Assembly (NCBI GenBank): GCA_035263125.1
Contig: DATFRP010000197.1
Location: 1 to 64,000, forward strand
Reading direction: 5' to 3'
DNA from: Gp6-AA40 sp035263125
Lineage (GTDB): Bacteria; Acidobacteriota; Vicinamibacteria; Vicinamibacterales; UBA2999
Length of the DNA stretch: 64,000 bases
Positions 1-6,760 of the stretch are shown in pieces. The notes under the pieces are model-generated. The model was not told the DNA's origin. It worked only from the letters and a program-made list of their open reading frames with translations, and made no database searches. Each line of letters begins with the position of its first letter. Position 1 is the stretch's first letter. Made by a program: the position numbers and the translations under genes.

Positions 1-246
1 GTCGACACCGCGCTGAAGTACGCGTACGTCGGCCGCAAGAACAAGAAGCGCGAGTATCGCCGCCTCTGGATCGTGCGCATCAACGCTGCCGCGCGCGAGC
101 ATGGGCTCACCTACGCGCAGTTGATGCGCGGCCTCAAGTCGTCCGGCAGCCAGCTGGATCGCAAGATGCTCGCATCGTTGGCGGCCACGCAGCCTGCGGC
201 TTTTGGCAAAGTCGCGGAGCAGGCCAAGGCCGCGCTCCCGGCATAA
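1..246 (+). CDS. rplT: 50S ribosomal protein L20, C-terminal part
   Basis: The frame is open from base 1 to a TAA stop at 244-246 and encodes the last 81 residues of L20, an early-assembling 23S rRNA-binding protein of the large subunit. The segment has the typical L20 pattern: a basic YVGRKNKKREYRRLWIVRIN stretch, then AAREHGLTY and LDRKMLASLA. The start lies outside the window. An rplT-pheS-pheT order is common in bacteria and agrees with the next two genes. The tail after LASLA is a little longer and more alanine-rich than in E. coli. Confidence 0.95.
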   Translation, partial: VDTALKYAYVGRKNKKREYRRLWIVRINAAAREHGLTYAQLMRGLKSSGSQLDRKMLASLAATQPAAFGKVAEQAKAALPA

Positions 247-365
247 TCCGTCGCAATGCCCAATGCCCAATGCACAATGCTCAAGACGTTGGGCATTGAG
301 CGTGGCCCTTCGACTTCGCTCGGGGCACCCCGAGCATGTCGAGGGGTGAGCATTGAGCATTGAAC
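247..365. repeat. Short direct and inverted repeats between rplT and pheS
   Basis: This spacer is almost entirely low-complexity repeat. It has several copies of CAATGCCCAATGC/CAATGCTCAA, the same words inverted (GGGCATTGAG, GAGCATTGAGCATTGAAC), and between them a hairpin formed by CCCTTCGACTTCGCTCGGGG and CCCCGAGCATGTCGAGGGG. Words of the CCTTCGAC...CTC(A/G)GG type recur elsewhere in the window, including inside genes. No separate promoter is evident. Confidence 0.7.
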
Positions 366-1514
366 ATGTCCGACGCCTCCCAGACCACGAGCATCGAGTC
401 GCTGCGAGCGCAATTCCACGCCCGCCTGACGGAGATCTCGTCTGACGCCGCGCTCAAGGCGCTGCACGACGATTGGCTCGGTCGAAAGTCGGGACGCGTC
501 ACGGGGCTGATGAAGCAGCTCGGCTCCCTCCCTCCTGAAGAGCGGAAGGCCTTCGGCGCGCTCGTCAACGGACTCAAGACAGAGATCGAAGCAGCCATAG
601 AAGAGAAGCGGGGCACGCTGTCGGCCACCCGCCGGCCTGCCGGCGCCGTCGATGTCACGCTGCCGGGGCGTGATCTCATGGCCGGCCGCATCCATCCGCT
701 GATGCGCGTGCGCCAACAGGTCGAGGACATCTTCAGCCACATGGGCTACGAGATCCTCGAAGGGCCCGAGGTCGAAGACGACTTCCACAACTTCGAGGCG
801 CTGAACATGCCGCCGGATCACCCCGCGCGCGACATGCAGGACACGCTGTATCTTGCCGCGCCGATCGTCGGCGGCACCTGGGGCGCTCATCGCTCGCCAA
901 CCGGCAACATCAACATCTCTGTCCCTGCAGGAAGTCTGGCCTTCAGCGGGCACGTCCCCGACGCGCAGGTCCGCGCGGCGACGCTGCTGCGCACGCACAC
1001 CTCGGCGATGCAGATCCGCTACATGAAGACGTTCCCGCCGCCCGTCCGCATCATCGTGCCGGGCCGCGTCTACCGGCGCGACAACCTGGATCTGACGCAC
1101 ACGCCGATGTTCCAACAGTTCGAGGGCCTGGTCGTCGGCCCCTCGGTCACGATGGCCGACCTGAAGGGCACCTTCGAAGCGATGGTCACCGCGCTCTTCG
1201 GCGACGTGAAAGTACGGCTGCGTCCCAGCTTCTTCCCCTACACCGAGCCGAGCGCCGAGGTCGACATCAGCTGTCATCGATGCGGCGGCAGCGGATGCAG
1301 CATCTGCAAGCAGACCGGATGGCTCGAGATTCTCGGGAGCGGAATGGTGCATCCCGCCGTGTTCGAAGCGGTGGGCTACGATCCCGAGTCGGTCACCGGG
1401 TTCGCATTCGGCATGGGACTCGAGCGCATCGCCATGCTCAAGTACGGTGTCGACGACATCCGTCTCTTCTACGAGAACGATCTCCGGTTCCTCGAGCAGT
1501 TCCCGGCGCCATGA
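366..1514 (+). CDS. pheS: Phenylalanyl-tRNA synthetase alpha subunit
   Basis: This is the catalytic subunit of the cytosolic alpha2beta2 enzyme that charges tRNA-Phe. The 382-residue product has an N-terminal coiled-coil arm (about 1-90) and the class II core, with GRIHPLMRV, GPEVEDDFHNFEALNMP, motif 2 around GRVYRRDNLDLTHTPMFQQ, and motif 3 at GFAFGMGLERIAMLKYG. A CxxC...CxxC segment (C303, C306, C311, C314) matches many bacterial PheS proteins. The protein is longer than the usual 340 or so residues because of an insert at about 167-205, just before the LLRTHTS element. The ATG at 366 is preferred to a TTG two codons upstream, although neither has a good ribosome binding site. The stop overlaps pheT by four bases (ATGA). 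Confidence 0.96.
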   Translation: MSDASQTTSIESLRAQFHARLTEISSDAALKALHDDWLGRKSGRVTGLMKQLGSLPPEERKAFGALVNGLKTEIEAAIEEKRGTLSATRRPAGAVDVTLPGRDLMAGRIHPLMRVRQQVEDIFSHMGYEILEGPEVEDDFHNFEALNMPPDHPARDMQDTLYLAAPIVGGTWGAHRSPTGNINISVPAGSLAFSGHVPDAQVRAATLLRTHTSAMQIRYMKTFPPPVRIIVPGRVYRRDNLDLTHTPMFQQFEGLVVGPSVTMADLKGTFEAMVTALFGDVKVRLRPSFFPYTEPSAEVDISCHRCGGSGCSICKQTGWLEILGSGMVHPAVFEAVGYDPESVTGFAFGMGLERIAMLKYGVDDIRLFYENDLRFLEQFPAP

Positions 1515-3559
1515 AGGTCCTCATCTCCTGGCTGCGGGAGTTCGTCGATGTTCCTGGCACGCCCGAATCGATCGCGGCGACGATGTCGGTGCGCGGCTTC
1601 GCGGTGGAAGGCATCGTGCCGGTCGACCACGACGATGCGGTGCTCGACTTCGAGATCACGGCCAATCGTCCCGACTGCATGTCGGTGGCTGGCATCGCGC
1701 GCGAGGTGGCGACCGCGTATCGGCTTCAAGTGCGCCGGCCCGCAGTCGGTGCCTCGACGCTGGCGTTGTCATCGCTTCGATCCGTCGAGCAGGGCGACAT
1801 CGACATCGTCATCGAGAACTCCGACTTGTGCCCGCGCTACGCGGGTGCCGTCGCGGATGTGACTGTTGGTCCCTCCCCCGACTGGATGCAGGCCCGCTTG
1901 CGTGCGGCCGGCGTGCGTCCGATCAACAACGTGGTCGACGTGACCAACTACGTGCTGCTGGAGCTCGGCCAGCCGATGCACGCCTTCGATCGTGCCCGAC
2001 TGAACGACGGACAGATCCGCGTGCGAACCGCACGCGCCGGTGAAGCGCTCCGCACGCTCGACGGGCAGATGCGGACGCTCAATCCCAGCATGCTGGTCAT
2101 CGCCGATGCGCAGAACGCTGTCGCAGTGGCCGGCGTGATGGGCGGTCAGGACTCGGAGGTCTCGAGCGGAACGACAACGATCGTCCTCGAGAGCGCGTAT
2201 TTCAATCCGCTGTCCGTACGGCGCACGAGCAAGGCACTCGGCCTCAAGACCGAGGCGAGCATGCGCTTCGAACGCGGGGCCGATCCCCGACTGCCGGTCA
2301 CCGCGATGGAGCGCGCATGCGCGCTCCTCGATCGCACGAAGACGGGGACGGCCCGCACGACGGTCGTCGATCGCTATCCGGCCCGCATTGAGCCGTCGGT
2401 GCGTCGTCTCCGGCGAGAGAAGAGTGCAGCGCTTCTGGGCGTCGTGGTTCCCGATGACGAGATTCGGCGGATCCTCGAGAGCCTCGGGTTCGTGCTCAAG
2501 GACGCCGAAGGCGGTTGGGACGTGACCGTACCCACCCGACGCGTCGACGTACTGCGCGAAGTCGATCTCATCGAGGAAGTCGCCCGCCACTACGGGTTCG
2601 ACCGGATTCCGGTGACGTTTCCCGCGCTCACTACTCCCCCACCACCGATCGACGTTCGGATCACGCGCGCGCGACGTCTGCGCGATCTGATGACCGGCGC
2701 GGGGTTCTCCGAAGCGGTGACGTTCGGCTTCGTCGCAGAAGCGGCCGCCTCCGGCTTCGCGTCATCCGACGACATCGTCGCGATTGCCAACCCGTTGTCC
2801 GAGCAGTTCGGAGTACTGCGCCCGTCGGCGCTACCCGGACTCGTCGATGCCGTCGCTCACAACCTGCGGCGCGAACAGCGCGATGTGCGTCTGTTCGAGC
2901 TGGGCGCCCGCTTCTCGCGTGCACACGGCGAGCAACGGGTGCTGGCGTGCGCCTGGGCCGGCATGGTCGGCGGCGATCACTGGAGCGGGGGTACCCGCGC
3001 CGTCGACTTCTTCGACCTCCGGGGGATCGTCGATCGATTGTGCGATGCGCTGCAGCTGCAGGTGCGATTCGAGCCGATCACGGAACCCTGGCTCGTCCCC
3101 GGCCGCGCCGCTCGAGCGCTGCTTGCCGACGGCGGTCCAATCGGCACGCTCGGGCAGCTGTCACCGGATGTGGCGGAGCGGCACGGCGTGTCAGCGGGAA
3201 CGGTGTTCGTCGCGGAGCTCGATCTCGAGGCGATCGAGGGCTCGTTGAGGAACGACCTCCGGGTCGTCCCGCTCCCCCGCCACCCGTCGGTCACACGCGA
3301 TATCTCGATCCTGATCGACGACTCGCTCGCGGCGGCGACGGTCCGCGACTCGATCGGCGGCGCGGCGCCGGACACGCTCGTCGACATCTCGGAGTTCGAT
3401 CGGTATCAAGGTAAGGGCATCCCAGAGGGCAAGCTGAGTCTCGCGCTGCGCCTGACGTTCAGGGCACCCGACCGCACGCTCACCGATCAAGAGGTGCAAG
3501 CCGCGATGGATGCCGTCGTGGCCACGCTGCGCGATCGCCACGGAGCCGTACAGCGTTAG
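1511..3559 (+). CDS. pheT: Phenylalanyl-tRNA synthetase beta subunit, short form
   Basis: This is the structural, editing and tRNA-binding partner of PheS, translationally coupled to it by an ATGA overlap. The 682-residue product starts MKVLISWLREFVDV and moves by about residue 45 straight into the B1 continuation FEITANRPDCMSV. The B3/B4 editing region (NNVVDVTNYVLLELGQPMHAFD), B5 domain, core and C-terminal ferredoxin-like anticodon-binding domain (LPRHPSVTRDISILIDD) are present. Usual bacterial PheT proteins are near 800 residues and carry an EMAPII-like OB-fold (about residues 40-150 in E. coli). That domain is absent here, and there is no frameshift or gap that would account for it. Confidence 0.95.
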   Translation: MKVLISWLREFVDVPGTPESIAATMSVRGFAVEGIVPVDHDDAVLDFEITANRPDCMSVAGIAREVATAYRLQVRRPAVGASTLALSSLRSVEQGDIDIVIENSDLCPRYAGAVADVTVGPSPDWMQARLRAAGVRPINNVVDVTNYVLLELGQPMHAFDRARLNDGQIRVRTARAGEALRTLDGQMRTLNPSMLVIADAQNAVAVAGVMGGQDSEVSSGTTTIVLESAYFNPLSVRRTSKALGLKTEASMRFERGADPRLPVTAMERACALLDRTKTGTARTTVVDRYPARIEPSVRRLRREKSAALLGVVVPDDEIRRILESLGFVLKDAEGGWDVTVPTRRVDVLREVDLIEEVARHYGFDRIPVTFPALTTPPPPIDVRITRARRLRDLMTGAGFSEAVTFGFVAEAAASGFASSDDIVAIANPLSEQFGVLRPSALPGLVDAVAHNLRREQRDVRLFELGARFSRAHGEQRVLACAWAGMVGGDHWSGGTRAVDFFDLRGIVDRLCDALQLQVRFEPITEPWLVPGRAARALLADGGPIGTLGQLSPDVAERHGVSAGTVFVAELDLEAIEGSLRNDLRVVPLPRHPSVTRDISILIDDSLAAATVRDSIGGAAPDTLVDISEFDRYQGKGIPEGKLSLALRLTFRAPDRTLTDQEVQAAMDAVVATLRDRHGAVQR

Positions 3560-4057
3560 GCCACCGAGATCACAAAGATTTCTTGGCCACGGAGATCACG
3601 AAGAACACGGAGGGGGACACAAGCGTTCCGTTGCTCATCTTTGTGTTCTTGTGGCTCAATTTCTCCGTGCCTCATCCTCCGTGATCTTCGTGAACTGCTC
3701 AAAATGTGCTCCGCCATTGCCACCGGAAACGGAGAACGCAGAGGAAACGGAGACAAGCATCAACACGGAGGCAACGGGGGAAACGGAGAAGAGAAACGGA
3801 AAAATGGGCCACGAAGATCACGAAGTGGAGAAACGGAGTTGATGGCCCTCTCTGTGCCTCGACTTTGTGGTCTTTGTGTTCTTTGTGGCCTACGTTCTCC
3901 GTGTCTCTACCTTCGTGATCTCCGTGGCCCAATGACCGGTGATCTCGGTGGCCAAAAAACTTGGAGTCCGCCGTGGCAACGTCTTGAATCTTCGATTCCT
4001 TCGTGGCACCATCTTTCCGAAATCTTCCTCCTTTTTCCTTGAGAGGCTCGGAATCGG
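3560..4057. repeat. Block of CACGGAGA-type repeats forming a large imperfect inverted repeat
   Basis: I see no gene in these 500 bases. They consist of many diverged copies of CACGGAGATCACGAAGA and AACGGAGAA(C/A) words on the plus strand in the left part. The complementary words (TTCGTGATCTCCGTGG, CTTTGTGTTCTTTGTGG) fill the right part, so the arms near 3591-3620 and 3897-3930 are inverted copies. Several open frames run through but encode only the repeat and end at repeat boundaries. Smaller members of the same family occur at 23231-23377 and 53905-54005. Confidence 0.8.
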
Positions 4058-4336
4058 ATGGCTAAGCACGCAACTGCACTGGCACGTACAGAACTCGAAC
4101 CCATCGATCGTCTCGAGGAGAAGGTCAGGTTGCTCGTCAGCGTTGTCTCTCAACTGCGCAACGATCACGCACGCGCGACCGATGAGAACGCGCGGCTCGT
4201 GCGCGAGGTCGAGAGCCTCCGCGCGCGACTCGCCGACAGCGAAGCCACCGAGTCGGAATTGACCTCGCTTCGCGACGAGCGCGAGATCATCCGGTCGCGT
4301 GTCAGCGAGATGCTCGACCAACTCGAAGCAATCTAA
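4058..4336 (+). CDS. Small coiled-coil protein next to zapA
   Basis: The 92-residue product is almost wholly a charged heptad-rich helix (about 15-90: LEEKVRLLVSVVSQLRNDHARATDENARLVREVESLRARL), without signal peptide or membrane segment. Size, coiled-coil character and position directly before zapA resemble the small coiled-coil genes (ZapB-like or TolA-like) often found there, so a role in divisome assembly is an inference from context. The ATG at 4058 has only a weak upstream GAGG at unusual distance. A 26-base gap separates it from zapA, so the two are probably cotranscribed. Confidence 0.75.
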   Translation: MAKHATALARTELEPIDRLEEKVRLLVSVVSQLRNDHARATDENARLVREVESLRARLADSEATESELTSLRDEREIIRSRVSEMLDQLEAI

Positions 4337-4362
4337 GCCGATTCCGCTGGTACAAGCCAAAT

Positions 4363-4659
4363 ATGAGCAGCGTCATCACGGTCGAAATCGCCGGTCAGCG
4401 CTACCCGATCCGGAGTACGTTGGACGAGCGATACATCACCGAGCTCGCGGCGTATGTGGACCAGAAGATGCGCGCGGCTTCGGACTCGGCCCCTTCGAGC
4501 GATATGCTCGGATTGGCACTGCTCGTGGCGCTCAACATCGCCGACGAGTTCTTCCGCGAGCGCGGCCAGCAGTCCTCGTCACACGTCAACCTCAACGAAC
4601 GCGCCCTCCGTCTCGAGCGAATCGTCGACGAAGCACTCGCGCAAGTGTCGGCGTCGTAA
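4363..4659 (+). CDS. zapA: Cell division protein ZapA
   Basis: The 98-residue protein has the ZapA fold pattern: an N-terminal beta hairpin MSSVITVEIAGQRYPIRSTLDERYITELAAYVDQKM, followed by a LGLALLVALNIADEFF helix and a C-terminal coiled coil. ZapA binds FtsZ and bundles protofilaments at mid-cell. Length and motif order match the family. It is followed immediately by a 6S RNA gene, a neighbourhood conserved across many bacteria, which strengthens both calls. Confidence 0.9.
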   Translation: MSSVITVEIAGQRYPIRSTLDERYITELAAYVDQKMRAASDSAPSSDMLGLALLVALNIADEFFRERGQQSSSHVNLNERALRLERIVDEALAQVSAS

Positions 4660-4674
4660 GGACTTCGCCGTTCC

Positions 4675-4704
4675 TTGACCCGGCCATAGAGCCGCCGGTA
4701 AGAT
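4675..4704 (+). promoter_or_regulatory. Sigma70-type promoter of the 6S RNA gene
   Basis: A TTGACC -35 box (4675-4680) and a TAAGAT -10 box (4699-4704) are separated by 18 bases. They lie 15 bases downstream of the zapA stop and directly ahead of the structured RNA. Transcription would start near 4710-4712. Confidence 0.6.
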
Positions 4705-4708
4705 CCAA

Positions 4709-4892
4709 TTCGGCTCCTGCTTTGCTCGTGATGGTTGTCGGAGGCTCGTCTGAGCCAACGCAACTCCCAAGAGAGCCGCGAGGTTGCGCGTTGTGCACGC
4801 CTCTGTTTCGAGGAAGCCTGAAGCGCAACCGATAACAGCGGCTCCACCTGCTTTCGCAGGTTCATTCGACCTCCCCACACGGCAAAGCGGGG
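4709..4892 (+). ncRNA. ssrS: 6S RNA
   Basis: 6S RNA mimics an open promoter and sequesters housekeeping-sigma RNA polymerase. The call rests on position after zapA and on motif alignment with E. coli 6S. GTGCACGCCTCTGTTTCGAGG-AAGCCTGAAGCGC matches the conserved GAGCATGCTCGGTCCGTCCGAGAAGCCTTAA region in order and pairing. CACC-hairpin-TTCA near 4850-4864 matches CACCTTGAACCAAGGGTTCA. GTTGTCGG (from about 4733) can pair with CCGATAAC, and GGTTGCGC with GCGCAACC, giving a long interrupted rod. The ends are approximate. A promoter and terminator bracket the element. Confidence 0.75.
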
Positions 4893-4905
4893 CTTTTCTG
4901 TTTTT
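4873..4905 (+). terminator. Rho-independent terminator after 6S RNA
   Basis: CCCC (4873-4876) can pair with GGGG (4889-4892) and is followed by the T-rich tract CTTTTCTGTTTTT. The stem is short but the U tract is the clearest in this part of the window. Confidence 0.55.
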
Positions 4906-4908
4906 GCG

Positions 4909-5026
4909 CAGGCTGTCCTTCGACTGGCGCTCAGGACAGCCTGCGGGCTGCGATCAGCTGTTTCAGCCCGCCGCCTCCTCGCTGGCGCGGTCTCGCCTGC
5001 GCGGGACGCGCGCAGGGTGAAACAGC
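4909..5026 (+). promoter_or_regulatory. Leader region of thiL with two inverted repeats
   Basis: GGCTGTCC (4911-4918) and GGACAGCC (4934-4941) enclose a CCTTCGACTGGCGCTCAGG-type repeat. Next, GCTGTTTCAGCCC (4957-4969) is complementary, apart from one bulged base, to GGGTGAAACAGC (5015-5026). The latter contains the presumed ribosome binding sequence and abuts the GTG start of thiL. I see none of the conserved thi-box words of a TPP riboswitch. Confidence 0.45.
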
Positions 5027-6043
5027 GTGCAAACGCTCACGATCTCTGATCTCGCAGAGCGCGCGCTGATCGCCCGGATTACGGCGCGTGTCACGACAGC
5101 TTCCTGGGTCGTTCGCGGCCCGGGGGACGATGCCGCGGTCATCAAGCCGGCGCGCGGCACGTTCGATGTCGTCACGACCGATGCGCTCGTCGACGGCGTG
5201 CACTTCGATCGGCGCTTCGTGCCGCCCTCGGCGATCGGGCATCGTGCGCTGGCCGTCAATCTGAGCGATCTGGCGGCGATGGGCGCGACACCGCGCGCCG
5301 CGCTGCTCTCGCTGGCGCTGCCAGGCGGCTTGAGCATCGAGTCGTTCGATCAGATGCTGGACGGATTTCTGGCTCTGGCGGACATCCACCACGTGGTGCT
5401 CGTCGGCGGCAACATCACGAGCACGCCCGGGCCGTTGACGATCGATGTCACCGCAATCGGCGCTGCACGGCCGCGCCGGGTGCTCGGGCGGGATGGAGGC
5501 AGACCAGGCGATGAGGTCTATGTGACGGGACGCCTTGGCGATGCAGCGGTAGGCCTGCAGCAACTTCGACAGGCGTCCGACGGCAAGACGCTGCCGATCC
5601 CTGCCGATCCGTCTGCTGCCAATCGGTATCTGTACCCGTTGCCTCGTGTGCGTGCGGGACTGCTGCTGGCTCGGAATCGGGCCGCATCGAGCTGCATGGA
5701 CCTCAGCGACGGACTGGCGGATGGCGTGCACCAGATTGCGGAGAAGTCCGGCGTCGGCATCACCATCGACGAGGCCTCGTTGCCGATCTCCCCAGTCGTG
5801 CGCCGCTGGCAGGAAGCTTTGGGCCGCGATCCCCTCGAACTCGCGCTTGTCGGCGGCGACGATTACGAGCTGATCTTCACAGTTCGTCCTACTCACAAAG
5901 GGCGCTTGAGAGCCGTGCGGGGAGTTCTTGGTGATCTGCCAATAACGCGTATTGGCGTGGTGACCAGGGCTCGACAGGTCGTGCTCAAAGGCGAATCCGG
6001 CCTTCGAGCACTGCCCTCCGGCTACGAGCATTTCCGGTCATGA
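5027..6043 (+). CDS. thiL: Thiamine-monophosphate kinase
   Basis: ThiL phosphorylates thiamine monophosphate to thiamine pyrophosphate, the last step of TPP synthesis, in the cytosol. The 338-residue product has the AIRS/ThiL pattern: GPGDDAAVI (metal and ATP site), TTDALVDGVHFDRRF, AVNLSDLAAMGATPRAALLSLALP, the ATP-binding loop DLSDGLADGVHQIAEKSGVG, and the C-terminal GGDDYELIFTVRP. Length is normal. The start is a GTG preceded by AGGGTGA within a potential hairpin. The stop overlaps the next gene by four bases (ATGA). Confidence 0.95.
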   Translation: MQTLTISDLAERALIARITARVTTASWVVRGPGDDAAVIKPARGTFDVVTTDALVDGVHFDRRFVPPSAIGHRALAVNLSDLAAMGATPRAALLSLALPGGLSIESFDQMLDGFLALADIHHVVLVGGNITSTPGPLTIDVTAIGAARPRRVLGRDGGRPGDEVYVTGRLGDAAVGLQQLRQASDGKTLPIPADPSAANRYLYPLPRVRAGLLLARNRAASSCMDLSDGLADGVHQIAEKSGVGITIDEASLPISPVVRRWQEALGRDPLELALVGGDDYELIFTVRPTHKGRLRAVRGVLGDLPITRIGVVTRARQVVLKGESGLRALPSGYEHFRS

Positions 6044-6711
6044 TCCGCATTCTTTCGGGCTCGGTGTCGCTGAAGCTCGTGGTGCTGGTCATGGCCATCG
6101 CCGGCTTCGTGCTCCTGTACGAAACGCAGATGTTCGATTCACGGAGCGCCGCGCCGATCGCGATGACGACGAGCCATGGACCTCCGCTGCCCGGGACGCA
6201 GCTGCCGTTCAGCGCGACGGCGTACTGCAAGGGCACGACGACCTCGTCCGGTGTCGATGTACGGACGGGGATCGCGGCGGCTGATCCGATCGTGCTTCCA
6301 GTCGGCAGCGTGTTGAACATCGTGGCCGGCGACCAGCGGTATACCGGCGTCTACACCGTCATGGACACGGGGCCGAACGTCCAGGGGCGACAACTCGATC
6401 TCTACATGTGGAGCTGCCACGAGGCGCTCAAGTTCGGCCGCCGCGACGTACAGGTCACCGTCCTGCGACTCGGATGGGACCCGCGAGCGAGCGAGCCGAG
6501 GCTGATCGATCGGATCTTCAGAGGACGCGAGGCCGCCCGGCGCGTGCCGCCGGCGGCTCAACCACCCGCTGCCGCCTTCCCGCCGCCGAGCGATACACGC
6601 GAAGACAAGACGCCCGCGAGCCCTCTGCCGATCGAGCCAGTGCCCGGCGGGGATGTGTCGAGTTCCTCGACGCAATCGGCGCCTGCAGCAGCTTCCGCGC
6701 CGCCACTGTGA
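6040..6711 (+). CDS. Exported 3D (Asp-Asp-Asp) domain protein
   Basis: The 223-residue product has an N-terminal membrane segment (about 8-27, LKLVVLVMAIAGFVLLYETQ) and then a 3D domain: FSATAYCKGTTTSSGVDVRTGIAAADP, and VMDTGPNVQGRQLDLYM with its metal/catalytic aspartates. This fold is shared with the C-terminus of MltA-type lytic transglycosylases, so action on peptidoglycan is likely. The last 60 residues are a proline/alanine/serine-rich tail. It is coupled to thiL by ATGA, with no obvious functional link to thiamine. Confidence 0.85.
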   Translation: MIRILSGSVSLKLVVLVMAIAGFVLLYETQMFDSRSAAPIAMTTSHGPPLPGTQLPFSATAYCKGTTTSSGVDVRTGIAAADPIVLPVGSVLNIVAGDQRYTGVYTVMDTGPNVQGRQLDLYMWSCHEALKFGRRDVQVTVLRLGWDPRASEPRLIDRIFRGREAARRVPPAAQPPAAAFPPPSDTREDKTPASPLPIEPVPGGDVSSSSTQSAPAAASAPPL

Positions 6712-6714
6712 GAC

Positions 6715-6734
6715 GCGCGAGCTGAAGCTCGCGC
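6715..6734. terminator. Perfect hairpin between convergent genes
   Basis: GCGCGAGCTGAAGCTCGCGC is an 8-bp perfect stem with a TGAA loop. It sits three bases after the 3D-domain gene and ahead of the end of the convergent ABC exporter gene. There is no T tract on the plus side, so it may be a terminator, an mRNA 3-prime stabiliser or a member of the GGCTGAAGCC palindrome family. Confidence 0.5.
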
Positions 6735-6760
6735 TGTGCCCATCCGATTTCGTAGAGCTC

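Noticed and set aside
3510..4042. Several overlapping short frames in the repeat block after pheT
   Set aside because: They translate only the CACGGAGA/CTCCGTG repeat vocabulary, on both strands, without a ribosome binding site or family pattern.
4909..5026. TPP riboswitch upstream of thiL
   Set aside because: None of the conserved thi-box words (CTGAGA, ACCTGATC-like) is present; only a simple inverted repeat is seen.
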